A program made the translations under genes and the position numbers. From Amphirosellinia nigrospora (taxonomy: Eukaryota > Ascomycota > Sordariomycetes > Xylariales > Xylariaceae), in the NCBI GenBank assembly GCA_004123355.1, contig SCHM01000002.1, positions 11,195,569-11,259,568 on the forward strand: a stretch of DNA of 64,000 nucleotides. Direction: 5' to 3'. The notes under the pieces were generated by a model, which did not search any database, was not told where the DNA came from, and saw only the letters and a program-made list of their open reading frames with translations. Within the stretch, counting starts at the first letter, position 1; every line of letters begins with the position of its first letter. Positions 1-16,798 of the stretch are shown piece by piece.

Positions 1-2044
1 TTTTATAAAAGTTTTTAATTATTTTATTTTATAAAAAAAAAAATAACTATTAAAATAATAATTTTATTAAATTATTATAAATTAATAATTATTCGGCTTT
101 TATTTATACTATAAATTTTTTTTAAATAATAATATAAAATATATAAAAAGTATAGTTTTATTTATTTAAATTATATAATTTATTTATAAAGTTTATTATA
201 AGTTTTATTAAAGATTTTTATATTTTTTCGATTAAAAAAATAAACTTTTATATTTAGTTTTATTTTTTACTAATTATTAATAAAAAAAATTTTTAGCTGC
301 TTTATTTTAAAAATATCGATTTTGTTTTATTTATTTAAATATTATAAGCTTCGATAATTTTAGTAAATTTAGCTATTTCGGAAGCTTTTTTAATATAAAT
401 ATAAATATTATTAATTATATTTTTAAAAAATCTATAAACTTTTTAATACTTAAAATAAAATATATTTTAAAAGTTTAAGCTTAAAAAGTTTTTTAATATT
501 AATATATATAGTTTTTTTAATAACAGTATAGTTTTAATACTTATAATAAAATTATATATTATATTAATAAAAAAAATATTTAAAAGCTAAACGTTAAAAA
601 TATTAATAGCTAAAAATAAAAATATTATTTTTTATATAAAGCTAATAATATAATTATTAGTTTTATAAGCATTATTATAAAATAACTATAAAATTCGCTA
701 GTTCGTTTATAAATATTAATTCTATTAATATTATATTAATTATAATAGCTATAATAATTAACGTTATATTAAATTTAATATTTATAATAATAAGCAAATT
801 TAAAATAGTTAAAAATCTTAAGCTAATTATTTTAGCTAATAATATTATTAAAATAACTATTATAATAGCTAGAGTTTTTATAGTTAATTTTTATAAACTA
901 ATATATATATTATTATAATTTTTGCGGATTTATTTTAGTTTAGTATTTTTATTTATTTTAACTAAAATATTCGTAATATTAATAGGATAATTTTAAAAGT
1001 TTTCGTATTTATTATAATATTTATTATATTTTTATATATTATTATAAAATAAAAATTATAATTAATAAATAATAGTTTATATTTAACTTATAAATACGCA
1101 CTTTTATTAGCTATAATAGTTATAATATACGTATTAGTAATTTTTATATATATTTATAGCTATAAACTAAAACTTTAAAATTAATAATAAAATTATTAAA
1201 GTTATAAAAAATAATAATATTTTTAAAATAATTAATAATAGTTTTATAAAAATAAAAAAATCATTATTAATTAGTATATTTAGTTATAGTTTTTTATTTA
1301 TAATTTAACTTTTTTTTCGTATTTTATAATTTTAAATTATTTATTATTATTAATTTTTTAAATAAAAAACTTAAATTTAGCTTAATACGTTTTTTTACGC
1401 GTTTATTTTTAATAGTAATTATTTAGCTTTATATTTTTTTATTATATTCTAGCGTATTAAAATATTTATTACCGATTATAATTCTATTTATATTTAAATT
1501 AATATATATTTTTACGTTTTAATTAGTCGGCAAAACGTATATATAAAAGCGAAAATATATATAGTTTAAACGCAAAGCTTTATTATATACGTTTACGTTT
1601 AGCGCTTTAAATATAAATATTTTTAATTTAAAGATTTTATTTAATTTACTTTATATAAATAATAAATTATTATTAAAAATATTTTATTTTTTAACTATAT
1701 TTTTTTAACTAATTTATATTAGTTTAAATATTAAAAAGTTTATTTTATAAAAATAATATTTATATAATATTTATATATATATTGCTTAAAAATAATAAAT
1801 AAAAATATTAATACGCGCTATATATTTTAACGGAATATATAGCTTATATTTTTATATATAAAATAAAAATATTAAATAATTTATACTTTTTATAATATTT
1901 ATAATAAATAAATTAAACTAAATATATAATAAAAAATATTATTGCTATAATATTTTTTATCGGTATTATATTTAGATTTTTTTTTATTTAAATATATATT
2001 ATTAGTTTAATATATATATAATAATTATTATATTTTTTATTATA

Positions 2045-2135
2045 ATAACGTTTATAATTATTATTATAATTATAACTACAGTTATAGCTATAGTTATAGT
2101 TATAGCTATAGTTTTAGCTACTATTATAATTACTA
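2045..2135. repeat. Low-complexity tandem TATAGC/TATAAC repeat
   Basis: A run of imperfect six-base units (alternating tatagc-, tatagt- and tataac-like) lies inside the AT-rich block. On the minus strand it would encode a Tyr/Asn/Ser-rich simple repeat. It may be a decayed low-complexity coding tract of an old element or a simple microsatellite. The sequence does not decide between these. Confidence 0.5.
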
Positions 2136-4574
2136 TTACGTTTTTTATTTCTATTATTATGTTTTTTATTTTATAAATATTTTTTATTGCTTTTTTTATA
2201 ATAGCTATAATTTTTATTATATATCGTTATTATATTATTTATTATACTTACTATTAAAATAATAATATTTATAATAAAATTAGTATTTATTTTTTAATTA
2301 ATAACGATTAAAATATTTATAGTTATTATATTTAAAATATAAATTCTAAAGTTTTTATTATTATTTTTCGAATAGTTATAAAAAAGTTTAACGTTTAAAA
2401 ACTTATATTTTGTTTTTTATTTTAATTTATAGCACGTTTTATTAATTTTTTTTATATATTTATTTAATATATTTTTTTTTTTAGTAAATAAATATAATCG
2501 ACGATTATTTTAGCTTATTAATTATAAATATTTTTTATAATATTTTATTAATTAGAATTATTTTACGCTAAATTTTATTTTTATAAATATATTATAGCTT
2601 ATATTAAATAAATTAAATAAATATATTTTTATTTATATTATATTAAATAAAAAAAGTTATTTTTAAAAAACTTTTTTATAGCGTATTTAAAATATATTTT
2701 AAAACGTTTTTTTAGCTTTTTAAATATTAAGCTTAAGCTTGCTTTTTATTAAATATAGCAATTAATAAGTTTAATTTTATTGTTTTATTATAAAAAAATA
2801 AAACTTATAAAAAAATAGTTAAATAGTTTTAAAATTTAGCTATTATTTAATAATTTTATATTATTAAATTTATATATAGTTTAAATATATTAAAAAATAT
2901 ATATATATTTATATAAATAATGTTTTTTTTATTTATAACGATTTTTTTATTTTTTAGGTTATTTTAATTAAAGTTTAAAATTTTAATATTTTTATGTTTA
3001 ATTTTATAAATATTTTTATTATAAATATAATTAAAAAATAAGTTTTATAATAATAATATTTATTGCTATAATTATAGCTACTAAAGCTAGCTTTATTATT
3101 TAATAAATTTAAATTATTATTAAAGTTGTTTATTTTTTATTGCTATTTTTACTATTGTTATTTTATTATTATTATTATTATTTATTTCGATTAAAATATA
3201 TTCTAGTGTTTTTTATAATACTTTTAAAGCGATAAAAAAAAAGCAAAAGTAAAAATATTATTATTACGTTTTTATATTTAAAAATAAAAGCAAGAATATT
3301 ATTATTATTTTTTTTTTTATTTATAGCTATATTATTAAAGTTAATTACTATATTATAAAAAGCTCGCTAGTTTAATATAGTTAAAAATAGAATATTAATA
3401 AAAATATAATATTAATTTTTTTAAAACTTTATAAAAGCGCTAAAATTTTAATTTATTTATATAATTAAATTAAGTTTATTGTTAATTTGCTCGATATTTT
3501 TTTATAGCTTTTTTATATTTAGTTTAATTTGATTTTATTTAAAATTATTATTTTATTATTATTTTAAAAATATATTTATAGTTTTAGCGTTAAATTTTAG
3601 CTATTAGTTTAATTTTTTAAACGAAAATTTTATAAATTTTTAATTTATTATCGCTAATTAAGCTTTATTAATATTAGTATTAGTTTTGGTTATTTTTACG
3701 CTAATTTTATTTTTTTGTTTTATTTTAACTTTTTAAATTATATTATTAAACGATTTATAAACGTTTTTAACGGAGCTTATATTAATATAATAATGTTTGT
3801 TTTAACGATTATTATATTAAAAATTAAAAAAAAAAAAACTTTAAATAAAAGTTTTCCGATAATAAATTTAGCGTTTAGTTTAATAAATAATTAATATATA
3901 AAAAAACTATTATTATATTAATTTTATAATTTATTATTTTTATATAATATTATAAATAATAACTTAAAAATAAAATAAATTATACGTAAATAAAATAAAA
4001 TAAAATATATATAATTTATAATTATATTTTAATAAAAGCTAATATATTTATAAACTTTAATAACGAATTAAAACGTTTAAAAACTTTATAGTAAAATTAA
4101 AATATTTAGAACGATTAATTAATAAAAATTTATAATATTTATAATTTTATAGTAATTTTAGCTACGTTATAAAATTAGTATATTTAAAATATAAAAATAT
4201 TTTATTAAGCTTTTTTTAAAGCTAAATAATTAGTTTATTCGGAAGCTTTATAAAGAATATAAAAGTAAAAATATAAAATAAATTAACGCTAAAGCGCGAT
4301 ATTTGTTTTAATTAACGGATACGTATAAATTACGCGCATTAATTGCTGCCGAAAAATTAATATTTTTCGACCTCGAAAAATTTAAAAATAAATAATTCTT
4401 AATATAGTTTAATATTTATAATAAAACTATATAAAGTACTATTTTAAAAAAATATTATAAATTATAAAATAAAACTTAATTAAAAAAAAAAATCTATTAT
4501 TAAATCCACGCAATAGATTTAATAATAAATTCTTTAATTAGTAATATATTAGCTATTTATTTAAATATAAGTAT

Positions 4575-4620
4575 TGCTAAGTGGTTTCCTTTTACGCTCC
4601 GCGCAAGGAAACCACTAGCA
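4575..4620. repeat. GC-rich inverted-repeat island in AT-rich block
   Basis: Two arms of 16-17 bases (TGCTA, then GTGGTTTCCTT, against AAGGAAACCACTAGCA) flank a 12-base GC-rich loop. The left arm has one extra A. The surroundings are almost pure AT, yet this island keeps CpA and CpG steps. A further short palindrome (ccccttaagggc) follows at about 4,628-4,640. The arms look like two facing terminal inverted repeats or a small foldback element inserted after the surrounding DNA was mutated. No element family is recognised. Confidence 0.6.
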
Positions 4621-7339
4621 ACATAGACCCCTTAAGGGCTTTATTATTACTATAAACTTTTTTAGCAATTCTTACAAATAATCTATATAAAACAACTTTT
4701 AAAATATAAAAATAGTTTAATTTATTTAATCTAGCTTTTTATAAGCTATAAATATTATATTAACTTTTTAAGTTTTAAATTTATTTATTTTAGTTTTATA
4801 CTTTAAATTATTTATAAAATTATTTATATATATATTCTATTTTTTTTAGCTTAATATTATATTTAAAGTATAAATTATATTATAATTTTGTTTATTTTAT
4901 ATAGTAAATATAAACTTTTAACTAAATTTTTTTAAAGTTTTTTTTATTACGTTTAATAATAAAAGTTAGTTCTACTGCTTATTTTTACGGTTAGCTACGT
5001 TTTTTTAGTTCGTTTTTGCTATTTATAATATTATTTTCGACAATATTATAATTATAGTTCTATATTTAAGTAAAATTTTTAATCTTTTAATAACGCCGCT
5101 TAAATTTACGCTATATTTCAGGAATAATAAACGTATAATATTTTTAAAATTATAAACATTATTTATATTTCTAACATTTTTATAAAAAATTATATATAAT
5201 ATATATAACATTTATTACTTTTAATAAGCTAAACTATATAGTTAAATATACTTTTATAATTTAAAAATATAATATTAGTTTTTTAGCTTTTAGCTTTTTA
5301 GCTAATATATATATAAATTCGTTAATAATATTATATAATATATACTTATTATTTAAAATTATTAAAATTAAGTTTATTATTTTTTTTTAATTTAAATAAT
5401 TAAAATATTTTTTAGCTAAAATTACCTTTTTTACTATAAATTAACTAGTTTTATTAAAAATATATATAATTATTAAAACTTTATATATTTAAAATATAAT
5501 TAATAATTTAGTTTATAAAAATAAAACTTTAGCTTTATTTTAAAAAATCTATTGATTTTTTAATTATATTATTTTAGTATTAATTTATAAATAATAAAAT
5601 AATAATAATTACTTTATTTCGTTATAAAATACTTTTAAATCTTTTATGCTAAACTTTTTGCTACTATTTATATATAAACGTAGTATTTTTTTAATAGTTC
5701 TTATTAAGTTAAAATATCTAAAGTATTAATTTTTTATTATTTATTATAAATATATTTTAATAGTACCTTTTATTTTATTTTTTTTTTATATACTTTAAAA
5801 ATATAATATTTATTATTATTATCTATTATAAATAAAAAATATTTATATCTTTCGATTAAAACTAGTTTAATTTAACTAAAGTTTATTTAAATTATTTCCT
5901 TTAAATAATCGGCTTTTTCGATAACTTTTTTTAAAATATATTTTTTAGCTTTAGCCCGATCGTAAATAAAATAAAAAAAATATTTAACTTTTTTAAGTTT
6001 AATATTATATTTATAATATTTAATTATTTATATTAACTTTTTAATATTAAATATATAGCTAATAATATTAAAAAATTAACTTATTTTAAATTTTAAAATT
6101 ATTTTTATTTTTTTTTTAATAATAATTTAAGCAATAACTTTTTTAATGCTTTAACTTTATATTATATTTAACGTAAATTTTTATAGCTTTTTTTAAAGTT
6201 AATATATTATATAAAGCTTTTTTCTTTATATATTTATAAAAAAAACTACGCCGTTATATATTAAAATTTATAATAGCTATTTTATAGCTATTTTTTATAA
6301 TATATTTATTTAAATAACTTTTTATTTTATATAATTGTTTTTTTAAAATATATTTAATAAAAATAATAAAAAAGTAAAATATATTTTATACTTATATTAT
6401 ATTATTTTTATCGGGGGTTTTAAAGTTCTTTATAATAATACCGATTTTTTAATTTATATAAGTTTACTTTTTATATAAACTATATATTTTTTCGTTTTTT
6501 AGTTAAATTTACTACTAATTTTTCTCGAAATTAGCTTTATTATTATATATTTCTATATTTAACCCTATATTAAATAAAATATAACGCTTATATATATAAA
6601 TATAATAATTCTTTAAAATAAATATACTTAAAAGCACTACCGTTTTTTTATATAATAACCTTAACATTTAGTCCGCTACTACTAATAACTTTAATACTTA
6701 GTATGTTTTTTTAACTTAAGTCGTTTAAAATCGCTATTAAAAGCGAAAATAAAAGTAAATATAGTTAAAAGTACTATTATTATAGTTTTCTACTTAGTAA
6801 CTAGCTTAATAATCGGTTTTAAATTATCGGTAATAATTAGCTTTAAATTATCCTTAGATTTATTACTACTAAAGCTAGCTTTCGCTTAATAAAAAAGTCC
6901 ATTATTTTTTAATTAATAAATAAGCTTACTATAGCAAATAAGTCCGCAGTCGTTTTCTTCTCTAATACAATTATTAAGGCTAAAGCTATTTTTTAAATTA
7001 AAATCTCTTAAGTTAAGTTTTTTAAATTAAAGTTTCTTAAGTTAAAGTTTCTTAAACCGTAATAACCTTTTAACCTAAAGTTACCTTATATAACGTAGTT
7101 TTATTTATAATTAGTAATACTGCAATTATTTAAAATAAAAAAAATAAACTAAATATAATAAAAAAAAAAATATTTCGTAATTATAAAAATTTATTAAACT
7201 TTATAAAATATTTATATTTATATAAACAAAATAACTAAAGTTATTTTCGAAGCTTATAAATAGCTTTTAACTTTTAATAAGCTTGCTATAAATATTATAA
7301 ATTTTTAATCGTTTAAAGTTTTAATTTTAGTTATTACTA

Positions 7340-7405
7340 TTTTTATTAAAACAATTTTTAGTAATATAACCTTATTAGCTGTACTTAAAACATTTAAGCT
7401 TTTTT
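7340..7405 (-). mobile_element. Retroelement gag zinc-knuckle relic (fossil)
   Basis: Read on the minus strand, this short stretch keeps the spacing and several residues of a CCHC zinc knuckle, the nucleic-acid-binding motif of retroelement Gag proteins. It sits inside the RIP-type block and is heavily decayed, with many breaks. It suggests that part of the block derives from an LTR retrotransposon or a LINE whose pol region would lie at lower coordinates. I could not assign a family or find its ends. Confidence 0.4.
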
Positions 7406-8909
7406 TTTTTATTATAATTTTTTTTTTTAAAGTTAAATTTAAAATTTAATTTATAATTTTTATTTTTATTATTACTTTTACTATAACTTTTATTTTTATT
7501 AATAACGTTATTACTAAACCTTTTTTTTTATAATTTTTTAACTTAAGCTTTTTTTTTATATAGTTTTTAAAATTATTATTAAATTTATTAACTAGATTTT
7601 AAATATAGCATTTTTTATATTTTATAATTTTAATAATATTATATTAAATTATTATTTTATTTTTATTATAGCTATAAATATTAACTTATTAGTTTATACT
7701 TATTTTTTTTTTAGTTTTTTATATTATTTTATATTTTAAAAATTTAAATATAAAAATATTAAATTTTTTTTATTATATTTATAATTAATATATTATTTAT
7801 ATATTTTTTAGTATATTTAGTTTATTATACTATAAGTTTTACTAAAAATTTTTAATATATATAACTTTTTTTTAATATTTTTAACTAAGTTTAAAAAAGT
7901 TAGTTTTAACGTGCTAATAATTACTTATACTAATATTAGTTTTTTATACGAACTAATAAAATTTTTAAAATTATACTTAATAATTTTATAATAAAATATA
8001 AATTACGTTAATATATTAATTAGTTTTAAGTTTTTTTTAAATAGTTTTTTTTATTAAACTTTAGTTTAAATTTATATTATTTTAGCTTAGTTTTATTTAT
8101 AAATAAAAGCTTTTTTAAATTCTTTTATAATAAATAATACTTATATTTAATATAATATTATTAAATTTTTTAAATTTAACAATAAAATAATAAATTTAAT
8201 AAATTTAAGTTTAAATCTAAAATAAAAATAATTTTCTTTTTTTTTTTGCTTTTAAACTTTTTTTTAGTAAAATTATACTTCGGTTTTTTTTTTTTAAAAT
8301 CGATTAATTTAAACTTTTTAAAAATTTATTTTTTTTTTACCGCTTTATCCGAAAAGCTTAATATTTTTTAATTACTTTCTTAATAATACTATTTATTATT
8401 AAATACTTTAAATATATTTTTACTAGCTAGATTAACTTAATTAATTAAATTAACTAAATTAACTAGAACTAACTTTTTATTTAACCTATTTAATTTTTTT
8501 AAATTATTAATAATTTTATTAAACTTATTTTTTATAAGCTTTATTTTATATTTATAATTAATAAATTATTTTTCGATTTTTTTTTAAAATCCCCGGTAAC
8601 TTTATTATATTCTTTTTTTTCCTAGTATAATCTACTTTTATATATTTTAAAGTTATATATTACTACCTTTAATTATTACTAAGCGTTAATTTATTAATTA
8701 GTTATTTGTCGAATAAATATTAATATTTTATTATTTTAATTTTTAGATTTATAATAACTTTTTTTAACTTTTTTTTAGTTAGTATTTATTAATTTAAATT
8801 AATAACTAAAAATAGCTAAAATACGCCAATTAAACGTTTTAAAAGTCGATTAATCGTAAAAATACACTAATTACTATATAAAATAATATTAATACTAAAA
8901 GCAATACTA

Positions 8910-8990
8910 AATTAGTTAGCTCAATTAGTATATTATACTATTATATACTTTTAGTTTTTAGTTATAAACTAAATAAGCTATTCCCTTATT
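8910..8990 (+). other. tRNA-like / SINE-like relic at block edge
   Basis: The stretch contains TAGCTCAATTAG, close to a pol III A box (D-arm) with purine transitions. About 50 bases later comes a five-base-pair stem with a seven-base loop (TTTAG, loop, CTAAA) placed like a T-arm/B box. The flanks do not form a convincing acceptor stem, so this is not a functional tRNA gene. A mutated tRNA gene or tRNA-derived SINE is a reasonable reading. Confidence 0.3.
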
Positions 8991-11321
<2,331 letters not shown>

Positions 11322-12038
11322 GGTGAGGTCTGCGGAATTAAAGGGAGGGCAAACGGTGAAGCCAGCCAGACGGGGGAGAATGCCGGGGAGATCGGGGGGA
11401 TCGGGGGGTAGAGGGGTGACGAGGATGAGGTCACAGCCGGCGTGATTTATGATAGAAGACGAAAAGAAGCTGGATTGAATCTCCAATCTGTTATCAGCCG
11501 CGATATTTTGGGGTTTGGCTGCATCAAAAGTTTACTTGCCTACAGCGGGATCAGCGGGTACAGTACACATGCTAGCAGGTGCTAACTTACTAAGGTCGAG
11601 AGGGCGTGTGACCGCGACCGGGTAGATACGGTCAAATTTTGTGACGACATAGCGAGCTAGCCACTGTATGACAGGCGCCCAGCTGCCAAAGCTAAATAAA
11701 CTCAATGGCAAGTGCAGCTCCACTCTTTGGAGGTTCAGGGACAGCACGCCGCGTTGCCCTTTCGGCGCCTGATGATCTAGTAGGTACCCTAGGTAGGTGT
11801 AAGCTACAGAGGCTCCCATCTGAACCAACTACTCCGAGATCACCTCACCGCATCTATCAACCTTGTAACCACTCGGCCATCTCCTCGACGCCCGCATTGA
11901 AAGTTAGGCGTACACAGTGAACGTTGACTTCTAGTTCACCAACGCCTTTTCAACCACTGCCCGGTCGGGCTTTACCTCTCTATCCTCTACCCCCAGCTTG
12001 CGACCTGATCCCGCGTCTCGCAACAACATTGCGTCAAG
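11322..12038. promoter_or_regulatory. Divergent promoter region LSC1 / RPT2
   Basis: About 0.7 kb separates the LSC1 start (minus strand) from the RPT2 start (plus strand), so both promoters must lie here. Open frames across it are unrecognised. A near-palindrome of the recurring CCTAGGTA type lies near 11,785-11,800. No TATA box or specific operator could be assigned with confidence. Confidence 0.5.
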
Positions 12039-13563
<1,525 letters not shown>

Positions 13564-14336
13564 TGAGTTGGATGTATAGTAGCAAATATGAAATAGGCAG
13601 AAAAGCGAAATGTTGGGGCTAGAAAAGTAGTCCGAGGGAGCTACGAATAGACGCCCGAAACGATATAATAGGATGCAATTCTAGCGCTCTTCATGATTTT
13701 ACATCTTTGTCTAGGGTTCACTGTGTGATGCATCTTTATGCTCCGGCAATCGTGACGTGTTGGTACAGGATTAGTTCATTGATAAGCCGGTCTGTCGCCA
13801 TGGCCGGGACCTGGTCGGAACGTGACGGATTAGAGAAGGATGGCATCATACTCTATTCAAAACGGGCCTACCTACCTACCTGTTGACTATTATTGATTTT
13901 TCCTTTGCACTTTGTGGCATATTGTCTCTCGAGTCGAAGAGAAGGGAGGCATAGTACAAGCTAGAAGGTGGGGAAAGCGTGGAGGCCTACTGTACTACTT
14001 GTTGATCCCCGAGGGCAACTAATGAGATGGAATGGGATGTACCGAGGGGTGTGGGTAATCCTACTATTTATATGGAAGGCGGTGGGCAGATATGATAAGA
14101 GGTTGGCTTGAGTTCAAGTTGGTTAAGTTCTAGACTATGGCATCTTGTCACTACGAGCGTGTTGGCTGGAATCATAAAACCCGATTATGAATTGATCTCA
14201 TAAACTGACGAAAGTAACTCAATCACCTCAAAATACTCGGCAAGGACGATGTAGTAGGCTTCTCGAGTATGAGACGCCCCACGAAATTATATATGACGAC
14301 CACCACACACACAGCATCAAAATATCCAGCACTATC
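13564..14336. other. Convergent 3' intergenic region
   Basis: This region lies between the convergent RPT2 and oxidoreductase genes. It contains a CCTACCTACCTACC run near 13,867-13,882 but no supportable gene. Confidence 0.5.
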
Positions 14337-15586
14337 TTACGACAACTCGATCTCGCGGGGGTCAGTGAACTCTCTTTGGCAGCCTCCAGGATCCGCAAGA
14401 CATCGCAAGCTTCCGATGCCGGCACAGGCACCGGGCCATTGCCCCTGAGCGCCTCGCCAAAAAGCTCATAAATCTTCTTATACGTGACGGGCTCGACATT
14501 CGGCCAGACCTTCTCGTCCATCTTTTCGCCCTCGCCGACCGTGACGAGCCGGCCATGCCAATCCTCGGAATCGCGACCAAACTGGGCATCGCTCGTCTTC
14601 ATGCCCGCCTTCAGCTGATCCTCCTGGGTATCGAGCCCGGCTTTGTGATAACTCCCTTTCGTCCCGCGGACCCAGAACCTCGCCTGCGCCGTCTCGGCGC
14701 TCATGGCGCCGATGCGCACGTACACGATCAGCCCGAATCGTAGAACAGCTGGAGATTCACGCTATCGGGCTCGACGGACTGGTCCCGCGGCCCGAGCACG
14801 CGGCCCTCGCGCTGGCTGACGAGCTTCGCCGACACGCGCTCGGCATGCCGAAGAGCACGTAGACCTGGTCGACGAGGTGGGTGCCGAGATCGTACAGCGC
14901 GGACCCGCCGCCGGCCATGCCGAGCTCGCCTTCCAGGTGGTGGGCTTGTCGGCGCGGTAAGCGGTCGAAGTGGTCTCGAACTCGTAGACGCGGCCCAGCG
15001 CGCCGTCGGCGAGCAGCTTGCGCACCGTCTGGAAGTCGCCGTCCCAGCGTCGGTTCTGGTACACGCAGATGAGCAGGCCTTTCTCCCGCGCCAGGCGGTC
15101 TAGCTCCGCGGCCTCGGCCGACGAGGCACGAAGGGTTTCTCGACGAAGACGTGCTTGCCTGCGTCGAGGGCCTGTTGCGCCAGAGCGAAGTGCGTATCTG
15201 GTGTTGTGGTGAGGACGACCACGTCCAGGGCCGGGTCCGCGAGGAAGGGGTCCATGGACTGGAAGTGCTGCAGGTTGGGGTAGTCATCGGGCGCCGAGGA
15301 CTCGGCTGGGACTCCGCTGGAGGATGGAGTGGAGTTTGAAGGATGGCGTGATGGTGATGAAGGGGATGTGAAAGACCTTGGCCGATAGACTAGTTTAAGA
15401 AAATAAGCGACGAGGTGAGTGAGCGAGGGAGGGAGGGAGTAAGTGAGTTTTAGACTAGATTGAGGGTTCATGTTGTATAGTACTAGGATTTTGAAATTAT
15501 AGTTATGGAAGAGAGCGGAGAGAATGAACAACTTACCCGTAGCCGACGACACCCACGTTGAATATCCTTTGCTCTGTCTGCGCCAT
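14337..15586 (-). CDS. Gfo/Idh/MocA-family NAD(P)-dependent oxidoreductase
   Basis: Exon 1 (15,538-15,586) encodes MAQTEQRIFNVGVVGYG and ends at a GTAAGT donor. Exon 2 begins at 15,389 and continues LSAKVFHIPFI, giving the GxGxxA Rossmann start of the family. Next come VVVLTTTPDTHF, ALDAGKHVFVEKPFV with the catalytic EKP motif, then ICVYQNRRWDGDF, GSALYDLGTHLVDQ and VYVRIGAMSAETAQ of the C-terminal Gfo/Idh/MocA domain. The protein ends EIELS before TAA. Family length (about 370 residues) fits. The substrate is unknown; members act on sugars, inositols or dihydrodiols. Several single-base frame changes occur in the GC-rich middle (14.8-15.2 kb), consistent with the window-wide indel pattern. 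Confidence 0.88.
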
Positions 15587-16798
15587 TGTAAACTTTGTGA
15601 GGTAGACAACGAAGTGAATGAGGAGTGTTCGAGCTATGCAGCAATACTCTGCTACTGGTAAGAAACCTTGGGAATGAGTATCTTGGGTGTAAGTTGAGAG
15701 AAGTAGAAATTCCCTTCCCGTCTTCTCACATGGCCAACGTATATTTATAAGAATCCGGACAAGCGAGATCTCTCTCTAGAGGGAGGCTGCCGAGTCGTGA
15801 TAGCCCTCGCTATAGACGTGGTTGAGTATCCCAATAGTCATAGCTGGCCGATGAGGTAGTTGGTGGGGTCCAATAGAGAAGAACTGTTACAATTGCCTTG
15901 TTTGGTATAGTTCCCGCGTCGGCATCAGCCAACCAATCTTCCATGTTTGTCTAATTGGGCATTTTTACTCTTTCGGGCAAGTCTCTCCACAACAATAGGT
16001 AGCGACTCGCGAAATTCGGTATGATATGCACATTTGTCATACCTAAAAACCAGAAGACGTTGATGCTCGGAGTTAGTATTAAACATTTCTATCTGATTCT
16101 ATGCTTTGCTATGATTTTTCTCATAATTGTCATTTGGGATGATCGCAGGAGATGAGTTATCTGGTTTAAATGGAAGTTGTCTTGTAAGTACCTATTGCAC
16201 ATAGAGGCTTAGTTCAGGTCGCGTGCTTGTAGGGGATTAAATAGGCTAATCTCTGCTTCTTTAGGAATGGTCGGAGGCGGGAAGCAGCTGATGCGGGCAT
16301 ATGCGGGGCACGCAGGAGGCCCCGCTTCTCCTCTTCTATTCTTTTTCTTCGTCATAACTGTATCTATTTCAACACGCATCCTCCTCTACCTCCGACGTTT
16401 GGCATGTGCTCTCGCTAAGAAACATCTGCGGTGCGACACACGACGACGTTGCCATCCTTGTCGGCTTCCTCGCGAAAGCTGAATAATACTCAGCTGTTAC
16501 AACAATATTATCTTCTTCCGATACCGCAAGGGTGGTGCATGTGCGGATCGCGACCAACAGTTGATACCCTGAAGAGTCAGGGCCGATCATGGGTTCGCTT
16601 TACGAATTGCTTCTCTTCACTTCGAACAACAGTCGGCATTGTTTTCTTGCCAACAACCTAGTCCAGTCGCCTAGGAGAATGCGACCTCTTCCCGTGCCGG
16701 TCCACTCGCCCTAATCCCTAATCCCTAATCCCACCACCATCATCCTCATCATCCTCGGCGATCAGAGATCGGTTGGGCTCCGAATAGTAAGGTTAGAT
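15587..16798. promoter_or_regulatory. Divergent intergenic region upstream of NAD kinase
   Basis: This 1.2-kb stretch lies between divergent genes and should hold both promoters. Three CCCTAAT units plus CCC occur at 16,709-16,732, ninety bases upstream of the NAD kinase start, resembling the fungal telomere unit CCCTAA or a telobox. Short open frames at 16.27-16.66 kb on both strands have no recognisable family and I do not call them. Confidence 0.5.
16709..16732. repeat. Telomere-like CCCTAAT tandem repeat
   Basis: Three consecutive CCCTAAT units are followed by CCC. The unit differs by one base from the canonical fungal telomere repeat CCCTAA. It lies in the presumed promoter or 5' leader of the NAD kinase gene, so it may be a telobox-type binding site or a chance microsatellite. 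Confidence 0.7.

Larger units (their letters stand above)
1..8990. repeat. AT-rich RIP-type block of decayed repeats
   Basis: This stretch is overwhelmingly A and T, with long A/T runs, very many TpA steps and almost no open reading frame. Such AT-rich blocks are the known outcome of repeat-induced point mutation in Pezizomycotina, which drives C-to-T changes in duplicated DNA. I infer that it is built from old transposable elements. A zinc-knuckle-like relic on the minus strand near 7.35-7.40 kb suggests retroelement material. Composition is slightly less extreme from about 6.4 to 7.1 kb and returns to normal abruptly between 8.95 and 9.05 kb. No functional gene is visible. Element boundaries, terminal repeats and copy number cannot be resolved by eye. 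Confidence 0.85.

Noticed and set aside
5023-5211. Short minus-strand frame inside the AT-rich block
   Set aside because: Ile/Leu/Tyr/Lys-rich translation is what random AT-rich DNA gives. Not a gene.
16267-16661. Overlapping short frames on both strands upstream of NAD kinase
   Set aside because: No family, no splice partners, and they overlap each other in a promoter region.
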